Shown: piece by piece, positions 1 through 6,113 of the stretch
Layout: every line of letters begins with the position of its first letter
How positions within the stretch are numbered: position 1 is the stretch's first letter
DNA from: Dehalococcoidia bacterium
GTDB taxonomy: Bacteria; Chloroflexota; Dehalococcoidia; JAUYDP01
Assembly (NCBI GenBank): GCA_030691805.1
Contig: JAUYDP010000097.1
Coordinates: forward strand, 1 to 7,435
Direction of reading: 5' to 3'
DNA length: 7,435 nucleotides
Made by a program: the position numbers and the translations under genes
Notes under the pieces: generated by a model
Told to the model about the DNA's origin: nothing
Database searches by the model: none
Seen by the model: only the letters and a program-made list of their open reading frames with translations

Positions 1-172
1 GTCTCATCACAATGCTCTCTGTGCCCAGGCTCAGTGCTTTCCTCGGAAAGCAAGGCGCCACGGATCCTGAGCAGTTAACAGGCAGTTCTCTAGCCCTCTG
101 ACCTGTTGGATTGCAGACGGCATTGCCTATGGTAGGAGCTACAGCTAATATAGGACAGTCACCCGCGGTCAC
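1..172 (-). pseudogene. Probable remnant of a molybdenum hydroxylase large subunit tail (partial, runs off left edge)
   Basis: On the minus strand one frame stays open from about 232 down to base 1; the other two minus frames are closed. The first usable start is GTG at 172-170, with GGAG at 179-176 only 3 nt away, which is a poor spacing. The translation from about 160 to 77 reads GDCPILAVAPTIGNAV, then a TG.R.RELPV stretch. This matches the C-terminal signature of xanthine dehydrogenase / 4-hydroxybenzoyl-CoA reductase alpha-type subunits (G-E-x-P...AP.I.NAV...TG.R..ELP). The family Glu in GVGE would be Asp here. In an intact gene the protein ends about ten residues after ELP; here unrelated sequence continues to the window edge and nothing of the enzyme precedes the match. 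I therefore read it as a decayed or fused fragment directly downstream of a minus-strand promoter. A chance resemblance or a new short gene is possible. Confidence 0.4.
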
Positions 173-195
173 TATCTCCGGTACAGGATTAACGA

Positions 196-207
196 CTGAC
201 GCGTCAG
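196..207. promoter_or_regulatory. Operator palindrome, copy 1 (CTGACGCGTCAG)
   Basis: A perfect 12-bp palindrome. Read on the minus strand it begins immediately after the -10 hexamer of the leftward promoter and covers its likely transcription start. The same core TGACGCGTCA recurs at 341-350 in the same position relative to the rightward promoter. Inference: binding site of the TetR-type repressor encoded next door. Confidence 0.72.
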
Positions 208-236
208 ATTTTACAGCAAGCTGGGAAGCCTGTCAA
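208..236 (-). promoter_or_regulatory. Leftward sigma-70-type promoter
   Basis: On the minus strand, TTGACA (236-231, consensus -35) is followed by a 17-bp spacer and TAAAAT (213-208, 5 of 6 matches to the -10 consensus). Expected transcription start is near 201, inside the palindrome at 196-207. It points to the left edge of the window. No full-length gene for it is visible here. Confidence 0.65.
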
Positions 237-311
237 GAAGTCAGCGCGTTTCTTTCACCCGAAGTCGCGCCTACCTGTTGCGTCAATACTAAAACTTACT
301 GAAGGCGCCTA

Positions 312-340
312 TTGACAACCCTCTCGAGATGTTCTATTAT
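312..340 (+). promoter_or_regulatory. Rightward sigma-70-type promoter of the TetR gene
   Basis: TTGACA at 312-317, a 17-bp spacer, and TATTAT at 335-340. Expected transcription start is near 347, within the palindrome at 341-350. The TetR reading frame extends up to a TTG at 340, but a start there would lie upstream of the transcript, so translation must begin further in. Confidence 0.75.
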
Positions 341-350
341 TGACGCGTCA
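341..350. promoter_or_regulatory. Operator palindrome, copy 2 (TGACGCGTCA)
   Basis: A perfect 10-bp palindrome touching the -10 hexamer of the rightward promoter and covering the predicted start site. It shares 11 bases (TGACGCGTCAG) with copy 1. Binding here would block transcription, which fits negative autoregulation by the TetR protein (inference). Confidence 0.72.
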
Positions 351-414
351 GTCAATCAGCGCATGCATCGGTCCACCCTTGTGGCTACACCGGGCTGCCG
401 CAGAGAAAACCGCA

Positions 415-1125
415 TTGAGAGTTGCTACACAAGTCGCACGAAAACACGGCGAAAACGCTAAAGGCGCATCGAATCCCGATGGACAACTGCGGGAGCAGCA
501 GATGCTGGAGGTTGCTGCGCGCCTCTTCAAAGAGCGCGGCTACCGGGGCGCCACCCTCCAGGACGTAGCAGACGAGATAGGGCTCACACGTACCGCTATC
601 TACCACTACTTCTCCAGCAAAGAACAATTGCTCTACCGCATCCTCGAGGAAGCCCTCAAAGATGCGGTGGCGAGATTCGAGGAGATCGCCGGCTCCGACG
701 CCCCGCCGGAGCAGAGGATGCACCGCATGGTTCAGGAGTACATTTCCTTGGTGATCCGGCACACGCCGAGCTGGTGGGTGCTCCTCAGTGATGGCGAACA
801 AAACTTGCCGCCGCGCCAGTACCGTCGCCTCCATCGCTTTGTGCGTCAGCAGGACTCGATTATGCAGAAGATCTTCCAGGAAGGCATTGAGTCCGGCAAG
901 TTCTCGCGTCTCAATCCCAAGATCGCTGTTTTCGCGATCTCCGGGATGTGCAACTGGCTCTCCCGCTGGTATGATCCCAAGGGCGACGTCGACCCGGACA
1001 CCTTGGCAGGTATATTCATGCACATTCTGGAGCACGGATATCTCGCACCTGAGAATCAGCCATTTGGCGCCAATGCCATAAGGGAGCTTGGAAAGACCCC
1101 GTTGCCGGAATTACATACTTCCTAG
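415..1125 (+). CDS. TetR/AcrR-family transcriptional regulator, probably acyl-CoA responsive
   Basis: A dimeric DNA-binding repressor. The N-terminal TetR domain is clear: helix 1 is MLEVAARLFKERGY (from base 502) and the helix-turn-helix is TLQDVADEIGLTRTAIYHYF, followed by SSKEQLL. The ligand domain has the pattern seen in KstR2-like acyl-CoA-sensing members: a stretch around SGKFSRLNPKIAVFAISGM, then NWLSRWYDPKG and a closing FMHILEHGYL. Ligand type is inferred from that resemblance and from the acyl-CoA genes downstream. The start is uncertain. The frame is open from 340, but the promoter overlaps that point. I chose TTG 415 because homologous residues (LREQQ) precede Met 502. TTG 379 is possible, and ATG 502 has the best Shine-Dalgarno (GGGAG, 491-495) but would cut into helix 1. 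The two palindromes upstream suggest it controls its own promoter and a divergent one. Confidence 0.9.
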   Translation: MRVATQVARKHGENAKGASNPDGQLREQQMLEVAARLFKERGYRGATLQDVADEIGLTRTAIYHYFSSKEQLLYRILEEALKDAVARFEEIAGSDAPPEQRMHRMVQEYISLVIRHTPSWWVLLSDGEQNLPPRQYRRLHRFVRQQDSIMQKIFQEGIESGKFSRLNPKIAVFAISGMCNWLSRWYDPKGDVDPDTLAGIFMHILEHGYLAPENQPFGANAIRELGKTPLPELHTS

Positions 1126-1478
1126 CCCTCGACGAAATGCTCTTCAAAAAGCAGAAAATCGAACGCCGCCAAAGCCTTGCAAGCCGTGCCCCGTTCCTAT
1201 GGTTGCCGGTAGCGGTGCACAGAACAAAGTCGTCGCTTGCTCCGGTGCGCTCGCGGGGAACGGGCTTACCGAGCGAGCCAGATCCCCTGTATCGTTTAGC
1301 AAGAAGCAAAAACCGCCTCGTTGGGTCCTCGGTCGACAGCGCAGCGTCGACCAAAGCGTGCGGTTCCAAGCTGGGACGCCTTGATGGCGATCTCTGACCT
1401 GCGCCCTGATGCGCGGCCGGCCAATCTGCTATACATAGGGTCCAACGGCCCTAAATACGAGTATCGGAGGTTTCTGCC
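1126..1478 (+). other. Gene-free leader with strong inverted repeats
   Basis: About 350 bases with only short, unconvincing frames. Three inverted repeats stand out. The first is 1235-1246 with 1268-1278 (GCTTGCTCCGGT / ACCGAGCGAGC), 11 pairs with one bulged C, one G-T pair and a 21-nt loop. The second is a perfect 7-bp stem, 1331-1337 with 1346-1352 (GGTCGAC / GTCGACC), 8-nt loop. The third is 1436-1440 with 1449-1453 (TAGGG / CCCTA), close to the mutase start. No T-run follows any of them, so terminators are unlikely. I looked for a cobalamin riboswitch, which would suit a B12-dependent mutase, and did not recognise its conserved box. TATACA at 1430-1435 could be a -10 element, but I see no good -35. 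Confidence 0.4.
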
Positions 1479-3113
1479 ATGCCCAGCAGTGATGAAGACT
1501 TACGCTACACCCCTTCGGGTATAGCCCTCAAACCTGTCTACAGCCCTGATGATATTAGGGGTGTGGACTATTCAAGGGACTTGGGGGACCCGGCAGAGTA
1601 CCCCTTCACCCGGGGCCTCTACGCCACCGGCTACCGGAAGTTCAGTTGGATCAAGCGGGAGGTGAGTGGCTTCGGCCTGCCCGAGGAGACCAACCAGCGC
1701 CAGAAGTACCTGATGCAGCACGGCCAGGAAGCCTATGGAGGCCAGCCCACCGTCAACCTCGTCTTCGATCTGCCCACGCAGCAGGGCTACGACCCCGACC
1801 ATCCCATGGCCGAGGGGGAGACGGGCAAGTGCGGGGTGGTTTGTAGCTCCGTTGAGGACATGGAGCGCCTTTTCGAGGGCCTGCCGCTGAACAACATCAA
1901 CACCAGCTTCATTACCTATGCCCCGGCGCCGGTCATGCTGGCCATGTACATCGTCGCTGCCGAGAGGCAGGGGATACCCCGGTCCAAACTGACCGGGGTC
2001 GCCACCAACAACTCGGTGGCAGGCCACATGGGGTCCAACATGCTGGCCTTTCCACCCCGGCCCAGCTTGCGCCTCACGGTGGACCTGGTCCGATTCTGCA
2101 CCAGGGAGATGCCCCTTTGGAACACGGTCAATTTGGACGGCTACAATATTCGCGAAACAGGGTGTACCGCGGTCCAGGAGCTGGCTTTTGTCATGTGTGT
2201 GGCTATCCAGATAGTCCAGTCCTGTGTGGAGGCCGGCCTGAATGTGGACGAGTTCGCCCCACGGCTATCCTTCTTCTGGTCGGCCCACAACCACTTCTTC
2301 GAGGAGATTGCCAAGATAAGAGCCGCCCGGAGGTTGTGGGCCAGAATCATGCGGGAGCGCTTTGGGGCCAGTAGCCCCCGCTCCTGGTACATGCGCTGCC
2401 ATATGCAGACCGCCGGGTATACCCTTGCCGCCCAGGAGCCCCTGAACAACATCGCCCGCGTGGCCATCCAGGCCCTCGCTGCGATCCTGGGGCAGACCCA
2501 GGGTCTTCATACCAACTCCTATGATGAGGTTTACTGCATCCCCACAGATGAGGCCGTGCGGGTGGCGGTCAAGACCCAGAAGATCATCGAGCATGAGACG
2601 GGCGTCTGCGATGTGGTAGACCCACTGGGCGGTTCCTACTATGTGGAATGGCTGACGAACCAGGTAGAGCAAGAGGCCCTAAAATACATCCAGCGGGTGG
2701 ATGACCTGGGAGGCTACGTCTCGGCTTTAGAGAAGGGCTACATCCAGGGTGAGGTCGCGGCGGCGGCTCTTCGCTACCAGAAGGAGGTAGACAGCGGCGA
2801 GCGGGTGGTGGTGGGGGTCAACAAGTATGTGTCCGATGCGACCGCAGAGGTATGCGCTTTCGAGTACAACCCACGAGTGCGGGAGGTAGCTCTGGAGCGG
2901 CTGAAGGCTTTGTGTGAGCGGAGGGACAACGCCCGCGTGCGCCGCTGTCTGGACGCCGTGAAAGCCTCAGCGGCCAAAGAGGGCGAGCCGGTCATGCCCC
3001 ATATTATCGAGGCGGCCCGGGCCGACGCGACCCTGGGGGAGATGATGGGTGCACTGCGGGAAGTGTTCGGAGTCTTCGACTCAAAGCCGGTCCTGGCAAG
3101 GTCGGGGTGCTAG
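1479..3113 (+). CDS. Coenzyme-B12-dependent acyl-CoA mutase, large (substrate-binding) subunit; substrate probably not methylmalonyl-CoA
   Basis: This subunit holds the acyl-CoA in a TIM barrel for radical carbon-skeleton rearrangement with adenosylcobalamin. Family landmarks in order: YPFTRGLYAT (41-50), GFGLPEETNQR (64-74), FDLPTQQGYDPDHP (96-109), AHNHFFEEIAKIRAARRLWA (269-288), HTNSYDE (344-350), DPLGGSYYVE (381-390) and ERVVVGVNK (441-449). At 544 residues it is complete for a stand-alone large subunit and lacks the C-terminal B12-binding domain. ATG 1479 has GGAGG 8 nt upstream. By hand alignment with Propionibacterium methylmalonyl-CoA mutase, the carboxylate-contacting Tyr89 and Arg207 become Val62 and Ser186, Gln197 becomes Thr, and active-site His244 becomes Asn223. 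The 2-hydroxyisobutyryl-CoA mutase Asp is also absent (Val95). Methylmalonyl-CoA is therefore unlikely; an uncharged or bulkier acyl-CoA is inferred. First gene of a probable operon. Confidence 0.93.
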   Translation: MPSSDEDLRYTPSGIALKPVYSPDDIRGVDYSRDLGDPAEYPFTRGLYATGYRKFSWIKREVSGFGLPEETNQRQKYLMQHGQEAYGGQPTVNLVFDLPTQQGYDPDHPMAEGETGKCGVVCSSVEDMERLFEGLPLNNINTSFITYAPAPVMLAMYIVAAERQGIPRSKLTGVATNNSVAGHMGSNMLAFPPRPSLRLTVDLVRFCTREMPLWNTVNLDGYNIRETGCTAVQELAFVMCVAIQIVQSCVEAGLNVDEFAPRLSFFWSAHNHFFEEIAKIRAARRLWARIMRERFGASSPRSWYMRCHMQTAGYTLAAQEPLNNIARVAIQALAAILGQTQGLHTNSYDEVYCIPTDEAVRVAVKTQKIIEHETGVCDVVDPLGGSYYVEWLTNQVEQEALKYIQRVDDLGGYVSALEKGYIQGEVAAAALRYQKEVDSGERVVVGVNKYVSDATAEVCAFEYNPRVREVALERLKALCERRDNARVRRCLDAVKASAAKEGEPVMPHIIEAARADATLGEMMGALREVFGVFDSKPVLARSGC

Positions 3114-3751
3114 TGGCGTATCCAAGTATCCTGGATAAGTCCGATAAGGAGTTCGCCGACTTCTACGAGGAGCTGCTGGAAGAGGTCAAGAACCGGATAG
3201 CCCAGGGCATCGTCGCCATCCCCGTTGAGCGGTGCCGTCTCATGACCGATAGCCAGCCCCCCTGGTACTTCCTCCACTTCTACCGCTACCTGGAGCAGTT
3301 TGGGGCCGTGTCTGTGGGCAGTCTGTATCTTAACACCCTGATCGGGGCCTGGGAGGACCAGCCCGACGGCACCTGGGGTCCTGCCAGGACCCCCCTGCAG
3401 AAGGGAATCGAGATCAAGACCCGCGACCAGGCCCTGCGGCTCCTCGCGGCCTGGGAGCTAGAGAAGCCCATCTGGCAGTACTTCTATGATCCCCAGATCA
3501 AGACGGACATGATGGTCCGTATGGCCAGGGAGTGGAAGCTGAATGGCTTCATCCTCCACTACAACCGTGGATGCGAAGGCAGCAGCATCGGCATAGCTGA
3601 GAACCGCCTGGGACTCCTGAAAGCAGGAATCCCAGTCATGACCTATGAGGGGAATATGGGGGACGAGCGGGAGTTCGATGAGCCCCGTACTCTGGCGCGC
3701 ATCGACTCCTTCATGGAGAGCATGGGCTTTGGCAAGATCGCGCAAGGCTGA
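3107..3751 (+). CDS. C-terminal half of a 2-hydroxyacyl-CoA dehydratase / benzoyl-CoA reductase subunit (HgdB/BcrB/BcrC family)
   Basis: Full-length members are about 380-440 residues with two similar domains and bind a [4Fe-4S] cluster that takes part in radical dehydration or ring reduction of a CoA thioester. This protein has 214 residues and matches only the second half: a helix with DFYEELLEEVKNRIAQG (18-34), QPPWYFLHFYRYLEQFGAVSV (50-70), NTLIGAWE (76-83), then the hallmark HYNRGCEGSS (151-160), GIPVMTYEGNMGDEREF (174-190) and a closing RIDSFMESMGF. Cys156 fits the C-terminal cluster ligand; the two N-terminal Cys ligands are missing. The start is GTG 3107 (AAGG 5 nt upstream) or GTG 3113, overlapping the mutase stop, so it is translationally coupled. 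The frame has no stops, suggesting it is maintained, but alone it should not hold a normal cluster. It could be a degraded reductase subunit or a repurposed half-protein. Confidence 0.82.
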   Translation: MLVAYPSILDKSDKEFADFYEELLEEVKNRIAQGIVAIPVERCRLMTDSQPPWYFLHFYRYLEQFGAVSVGSLYLNTLIGAWEDQPDGTWGPARTPLQKGIEIKTRDQALRLLAAWELEKPIWQYFYDPQIKTDMMVRMAREWKLNGFILHYNRGCEGSSIGIAENRLGLLKAGIPVMTYEGNMGDEREFDEPRTLARIDSFMESMGFGKIAQG

Positions 3752-3823
3752 AGGACCGCAACCCTGGTCTCCATACGGGAAGCCCATCGGTGCGTTCCAA
3801 ACCATCAGCCTGCAACGTTCTCT

Positions 3824-3829
3824 AGGAGG
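3824..3829 (+). promoter_or_regulatory. Ribosome binding site AGGAGG
   Basis: A perfect anti-16S match 5 nt before the GTG at 3835, which fixes the non-ATG start of the FAD oxidoreductase. The 83 bp between the two genes otherwise hold no promoter or terminator that I can see, so read-through from the mutase gene is likely. Confidence 0.8.
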
Positions 3830-3834
3830 ATCAG

Positions 3835-5157
3835 GTGACTAAGGATATATACGACGTCGCTATTATCGGCTCGGGGATAGGTGGCCTTTCCGCCGCCGCC
3901 CGTCTCGCCCGTAGGGGATACAAGGTACTTGTAACAGAACGCTTCCGCCTCCTGGGAGGGCGATGCTCCACGGTGAACCTGAATGGCTATCTCGTCAGCA
4001 CCGGCGCTATCGCCATAGAGAGGGGCGGCCCCCTGGAGCAGACCTTCATTGACGTGGGGGCGGCCTTTCCGGTCAAGAGGCCCGACCCTCAAATGGCCTA
4101 TTACGTTAACGGGCAGACCCACGTCACTCCTCCCAAGGGAGGCCTCCGCTGGCTCCTGCACCGTGTTGCCCAGGACGAGCGTGACGCCGAGCGCGTCATG
4201 GCCGTGATCAAACGGGCCATGACGTGGGCGGAGCCCTCCATGTCCATTTCGTTCAAAGACTGGCTGAGCCAGTACACCACCGACCCCAACATCCACGGGG
4301 TTTTGCAGGGCGCCATCGTCACCACGCAGGAGATCAACGCCTGGGAGGTCCCAGCCGGCGTGTTTATCCGGTTCATGAAGAATGGCGGATACCGGGACTT
4401 TGGCCTCTGCGAGGGTGGCAACATCACGATGATCGAGAACCTGGCGAATGTGGTCCGAAGCAACGGGGGGACCATCTGGACCAATGCCACAACAAAGCGC
4501 ATTATGGTCAATCGGTGGACGGCCACCGGCATTGTCGTTGATCGCCCCAACGGCGAGGTAGAAGTCGGGGCCAGGGTGGTCATCAGCAGCGCCGGCCCCA
4601 AGAAGACCGTGGAGCTGGCAGGACGGGAGAACTTCGAGCGGGGCTATTTGATGGAGGTGGATCATAAGATCCGCCCCGCCCCCGTGGTAGCCCTATTCGT
4701 AGTCAGCGATCGCCCGCTCATCGAGCATCCCGGAGCGTTTATTCCGGTAAATACTCGCCGTCTGTATCTCATTTTCCAGGCCACTCTTACCTGCCCCGAG
4801 CTGGCGCCCAAGGGCATGCATTACCTGGAGGCATTCAGCACCTTCGCCGACTCCCTGGGACCGGTCAATCTCAAGCAGGAGATCGAGATGAATATCCAAG
4901 ACGTCCGGGATATAGTCGGTGAAGCCTTCGATAAGCATGCCCGCATCCTGGCCGCCGAGTGCTTCCATGGCGACTGGCCCGCCGGACACACCTGGCCTGG
5001 CTACGATGTCGGCCAGAAGACCTCCATAGAGGGCCTGTACAATGTGGGAGACGGTGTGAAGCTTCCCGGCTGGTCCTCCGGCACACCTGCCGCTGCCGAA
5101 ACGGCCCGGGTCGTCGTAGAGGACATTGTGAACCGGTATAGACCAGGTGGCAACTAG
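3835..5157 (+). CDS. FAD-dependent oxidoreductase, phytoene desaturase (CrtI)-like
   Basis: A flavoprotein of the amine oxidase / phytoene desaturase superfamily. The N-terminal Rossmann fold has the dinucleotide motif GSGIGGLSAAARLARRGY (12-29) with Glu35 at the end of the second strand, placed to bind FAD ribose, and GGRCST (41-46), the usual GGR motif after it. The C-terminal FAD motif is GLYNVGDGVKLPGWSSGTPA (400-419), followed by AAETARVVVEDI. The length of 440 residues is close to short CrtI-like members; carotenoid desaturases proper are usually near 500. No carotenoid genes surround it. It follows the acyl-CoA mutase and dehydratase-like genes on the same strand, so a role in oxidising or reducing an intermediate of that pathway is more likely than carotenoid synthesis. 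The substrate cannot be read from the sequence. No signal peptide or membrane segment is evident. Confidence 0.88.
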   Translation: MTKDIYDVAIIGSGIGGLSAAARLARRGYKVLVTERFRLLGGRCSTVNLNGYLVSTGAIAIERGGPLEQTFIDVGAAFPVKRPDPQMAYYVNGQTHVTPPKGGLRWLLHRVAQDERDAERVMAVIKRAMTWAEPSMSISFKDWLSQYTTDPNIHGVLQGAIVTTQEINAWEVPAGVFIRFMKNGGYRDFGLCEGGNITMIENLANVVRSNGGTIWTNATTKRIMVNRWTATGIVVDRPNGEVEVGARVVISSAGPKKTVELAGRENFERGYLMEVDHKIRPAPVVALFVVSDRPLIEHPGAFIPVNTRRLYLIFQATLTCPELAPKGMHYLEAFSTFADSLGPVNLKQEIEMNIQDVRDIVGEAFDKHARILAAECFHGDWPAGHTWPGYDVGQKTSIEGLYNVGDGVKLPGWSSGTPAAAETARVVVEDIVNRYRPGGN

Positions 5158-5183
5158 TACCGCGCCACAGTGAACATGAATCA

Positions 5184-5618
5184 ATGTCATTCTGGGCCGG
5201 AGCGGGGGACGAATCCGCAGATTCCGCAGATTTCGCAGAGGTTAAGGTTGTCCAGCTTACCGGCGCCCACGATGGGGGCACGGCCATTAATCCTATGGCT
5301 GTGGAGGGCCAACTGGAGGGCTCCATGCACATGGCCATGGGCTTCGCCCTGACTGAGGAAGTAGTCTGGAATGAAGGCAGCGCCCTGAACCCGTCGCTGG
5401 CCTCCTACGCTGTTCCCAGCCCTTTGGACATGCCCCGGACTGAGTTGGTGCACATTGACTCCTGGGACCCCTAGGTCCCCTTTGGCGTCAAGGAGTCTAG
5501 GGAGGGGACCGTCGGCCCCACTGCTCCCGCTATTGCCAACGCCTTCTTCGATGCAGCGGTAATCCCCATGAGGAGCATACCCATTACGGCTGAAAAGGTC
5601 TTAGAGGCGATGATATGA
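5184..5618 (+). pseudogene. Broken C-terminal fragment of a molybdenum hydroxylase large subunit (xanthine dehydrogenase / 4-hydroxybenzoyl-CoA reductase alpha type)
   Basis: The translation reads KVVQLTGAHDGGTAINPMAV followed by EGQLEGSMHMAMGFALTEEV, then NPSLASYAVPSPLDMP, a TAG at 5472-5474, and in the same frame VPFGVKESREGTVGPTAPAI, ANAFFDAA and ITAEKVLEAMI with TGA at 5616-5618. These are the last ~145 residues of the molybdopterin-binding subunit, normally 700-800 residues; the rest is absent. The intact family has DP.GPFG.KGVGEG where the TAG now interrupts. The Glu that lies next to molybdenum is kept, but the GVG before it is changed to ESR. ATG 5184 could start the first piece, though 5212-5238 is a short tandem repeat rather than enzyme sequence. 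The TGA overlaps the next gene's ATG (ATGA), so the two were once coupled. Such enzymes hydroxylate or reductively dehydroxylate aromatic or purine substrates; this copy cannot. Confidence 0.85.
5212..5238. repeat. 9-bp tandem repeat, three copies
   Basis: AATCCGCAG, ATTCCGCAG and ATTTCGCAG follow one another without gaps; each copy differs from the next by one base. The array lies at the left border of the molybdenum hydroxylase fragment, where family similarity starts (GTTAAGGTTGTC from about 5241). It may mark the deletion junction or an invading intergenic repeat. Confidence 0.7.
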
Positions 5619-5986
5619 ACATCGCACTTAGGGTCGTTCAAGGTTTGTTGGCAATCGCGTTTCTGATGGCCGGTTTTCAGCACGGTTCCCAGCCTTTGGA
5701 CAAAGTAGCAAACTCGATACGATGGGTACGTGATGTTCCTCCGGCGCTCGTACGCGTCATAGGCGTGAGTGAACTGTTGGGCGGGATTGGCATCGTCTTG
5801 CCTGCCCTGACGGGCGTTCTGCCCTGGCTGATGCCATCAGCCGGGGCCGGCCTTATGCTGGTGATGGGAAGTGCATCGTTCTTCCACGTCTCGCGGCGTG
5901 AATACTCGGCCGTAGCCATGACCGGAGTGCTCTTCGCCCTGGCTGCGTTTGTCGCGTACGGGCGGTGGGTTCTAGTGCCAGTCTAA
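5615..5986 (+). CDS. DoxX-family small integral membrane protein
   Basis: 123 residues with the four membrane spans of the DoxX family: about 4-22 (ALRVVQGLLAIAFLMAGF), 45-66 (LVRVIGVSELLGGIGIVLP), 70-90 and 98-117. The first helix ends in AGFQHGSQP, and the second carries the SELLGGIGIVLP stretch typical of the family (E..GG.G...P). The start ATG 5615 has AGAGG at 5603-5607, 7 nt upstream, and overlaps the stop of the broken hydroxylase gene. DoxX proteins are linked to quinone or thiosulfate oxidation and redox stress in some organisms, but most members, including this one, have no assigned reaction. It appears intact although its upstream partner is ruined. Confidence 0.85.
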   Translation: MNIALRVVQGLLAIAFLMAGFQHGSQPLDKVANSIRWVRDVPPALVRVIGVSELLGGIGIVLPALTGVLPWLMPSAGAGLMLVMGSASFFHVSRREYSAVAMTGVLFALAAFVAYGRWVLVPV

Positions 5987-6010
5987 GGACCGGCCTTAGT
6001 TATTTGTTTA
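5983..6010 (+). terminator. Candidate Rho-independent terminator after the DoxX gene
   Basis: Stem CTAAGG (5983-5988) pairs with CCTTAG (5994-5999) around a 5-nt loop, and the T-rich TTATTTGTTT follows. The stem includes the DoxX stop codon. The stem is short and the T-run interrupted, so termination may be partial. It separates the catabolic block from the two-gene unit on the right. Confidence 0.45.
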
Positions 6011-6084
6011 GCTCCTGGATGGCGGGGCTTCTGACCAGATCCTAAGGGCGCTTAATTATGAAGCTACGCTCACCTGGGGCAAAC

Positions 6085-6113
6085 TTGACAAGCCCATGCG
6101 CAGTACGTACAAT
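6085..6113 (+). promoter_or_regulatory. Sigma-70-type promoter of the AbrB-like two-gene unit
   Basis: TTGACA at 6085-6090, a 17-bp spacer, and TACAAT at 6108-6113 (5 of 6 matches). Expected start is near 6120, giving a leader of about 20 nt before ATG 6142. This independent promoter makes the downstream pair a separate transcription unit. Confidence 0.75.

Noticed and set aside
35..52. Inverted repeat TGCTTTCC-TC-GGAAAGCA
   Set aside because: A clean palindrome, but with no T-run, promoter or second copy nearby. It falls in decayed coding sequence, so I assign no function.
123..151. Plus-strand TTGCCT, 17 bp, TAATAT
   Set aside because: Only 4 of 6 matches in each hexamer and no gene to drive before the well-formed promoter at 312-340.
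111..302. 63-codon plus-strand frame starting with TTG
   Set aside because: No ribosome site, no recognisable motif, and it runs through the leftward promoter and operator.
1137..1397. 86-codon frame in the leader region
   Set aside because: Composition is arginine- and serine-rich without motifs, no Shine-Dalgarno, overlaps the strong hairpins and competing frames.
1126..1478. Cobalamin riboswitch upstream of the B12-type mutase
   Set aside because: Expected from context, but I could not find the conserved B12 box or the overall layout. The visible hairpins do not require it.
3805..4665. 286-codon open frame on the minus strand
   Set aside because: It lies antisense to the FAD oxidoreductase, whose motifs are unmistakable. 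The long antisense frame is a by-product of GC-rich codon use and shows no domain.
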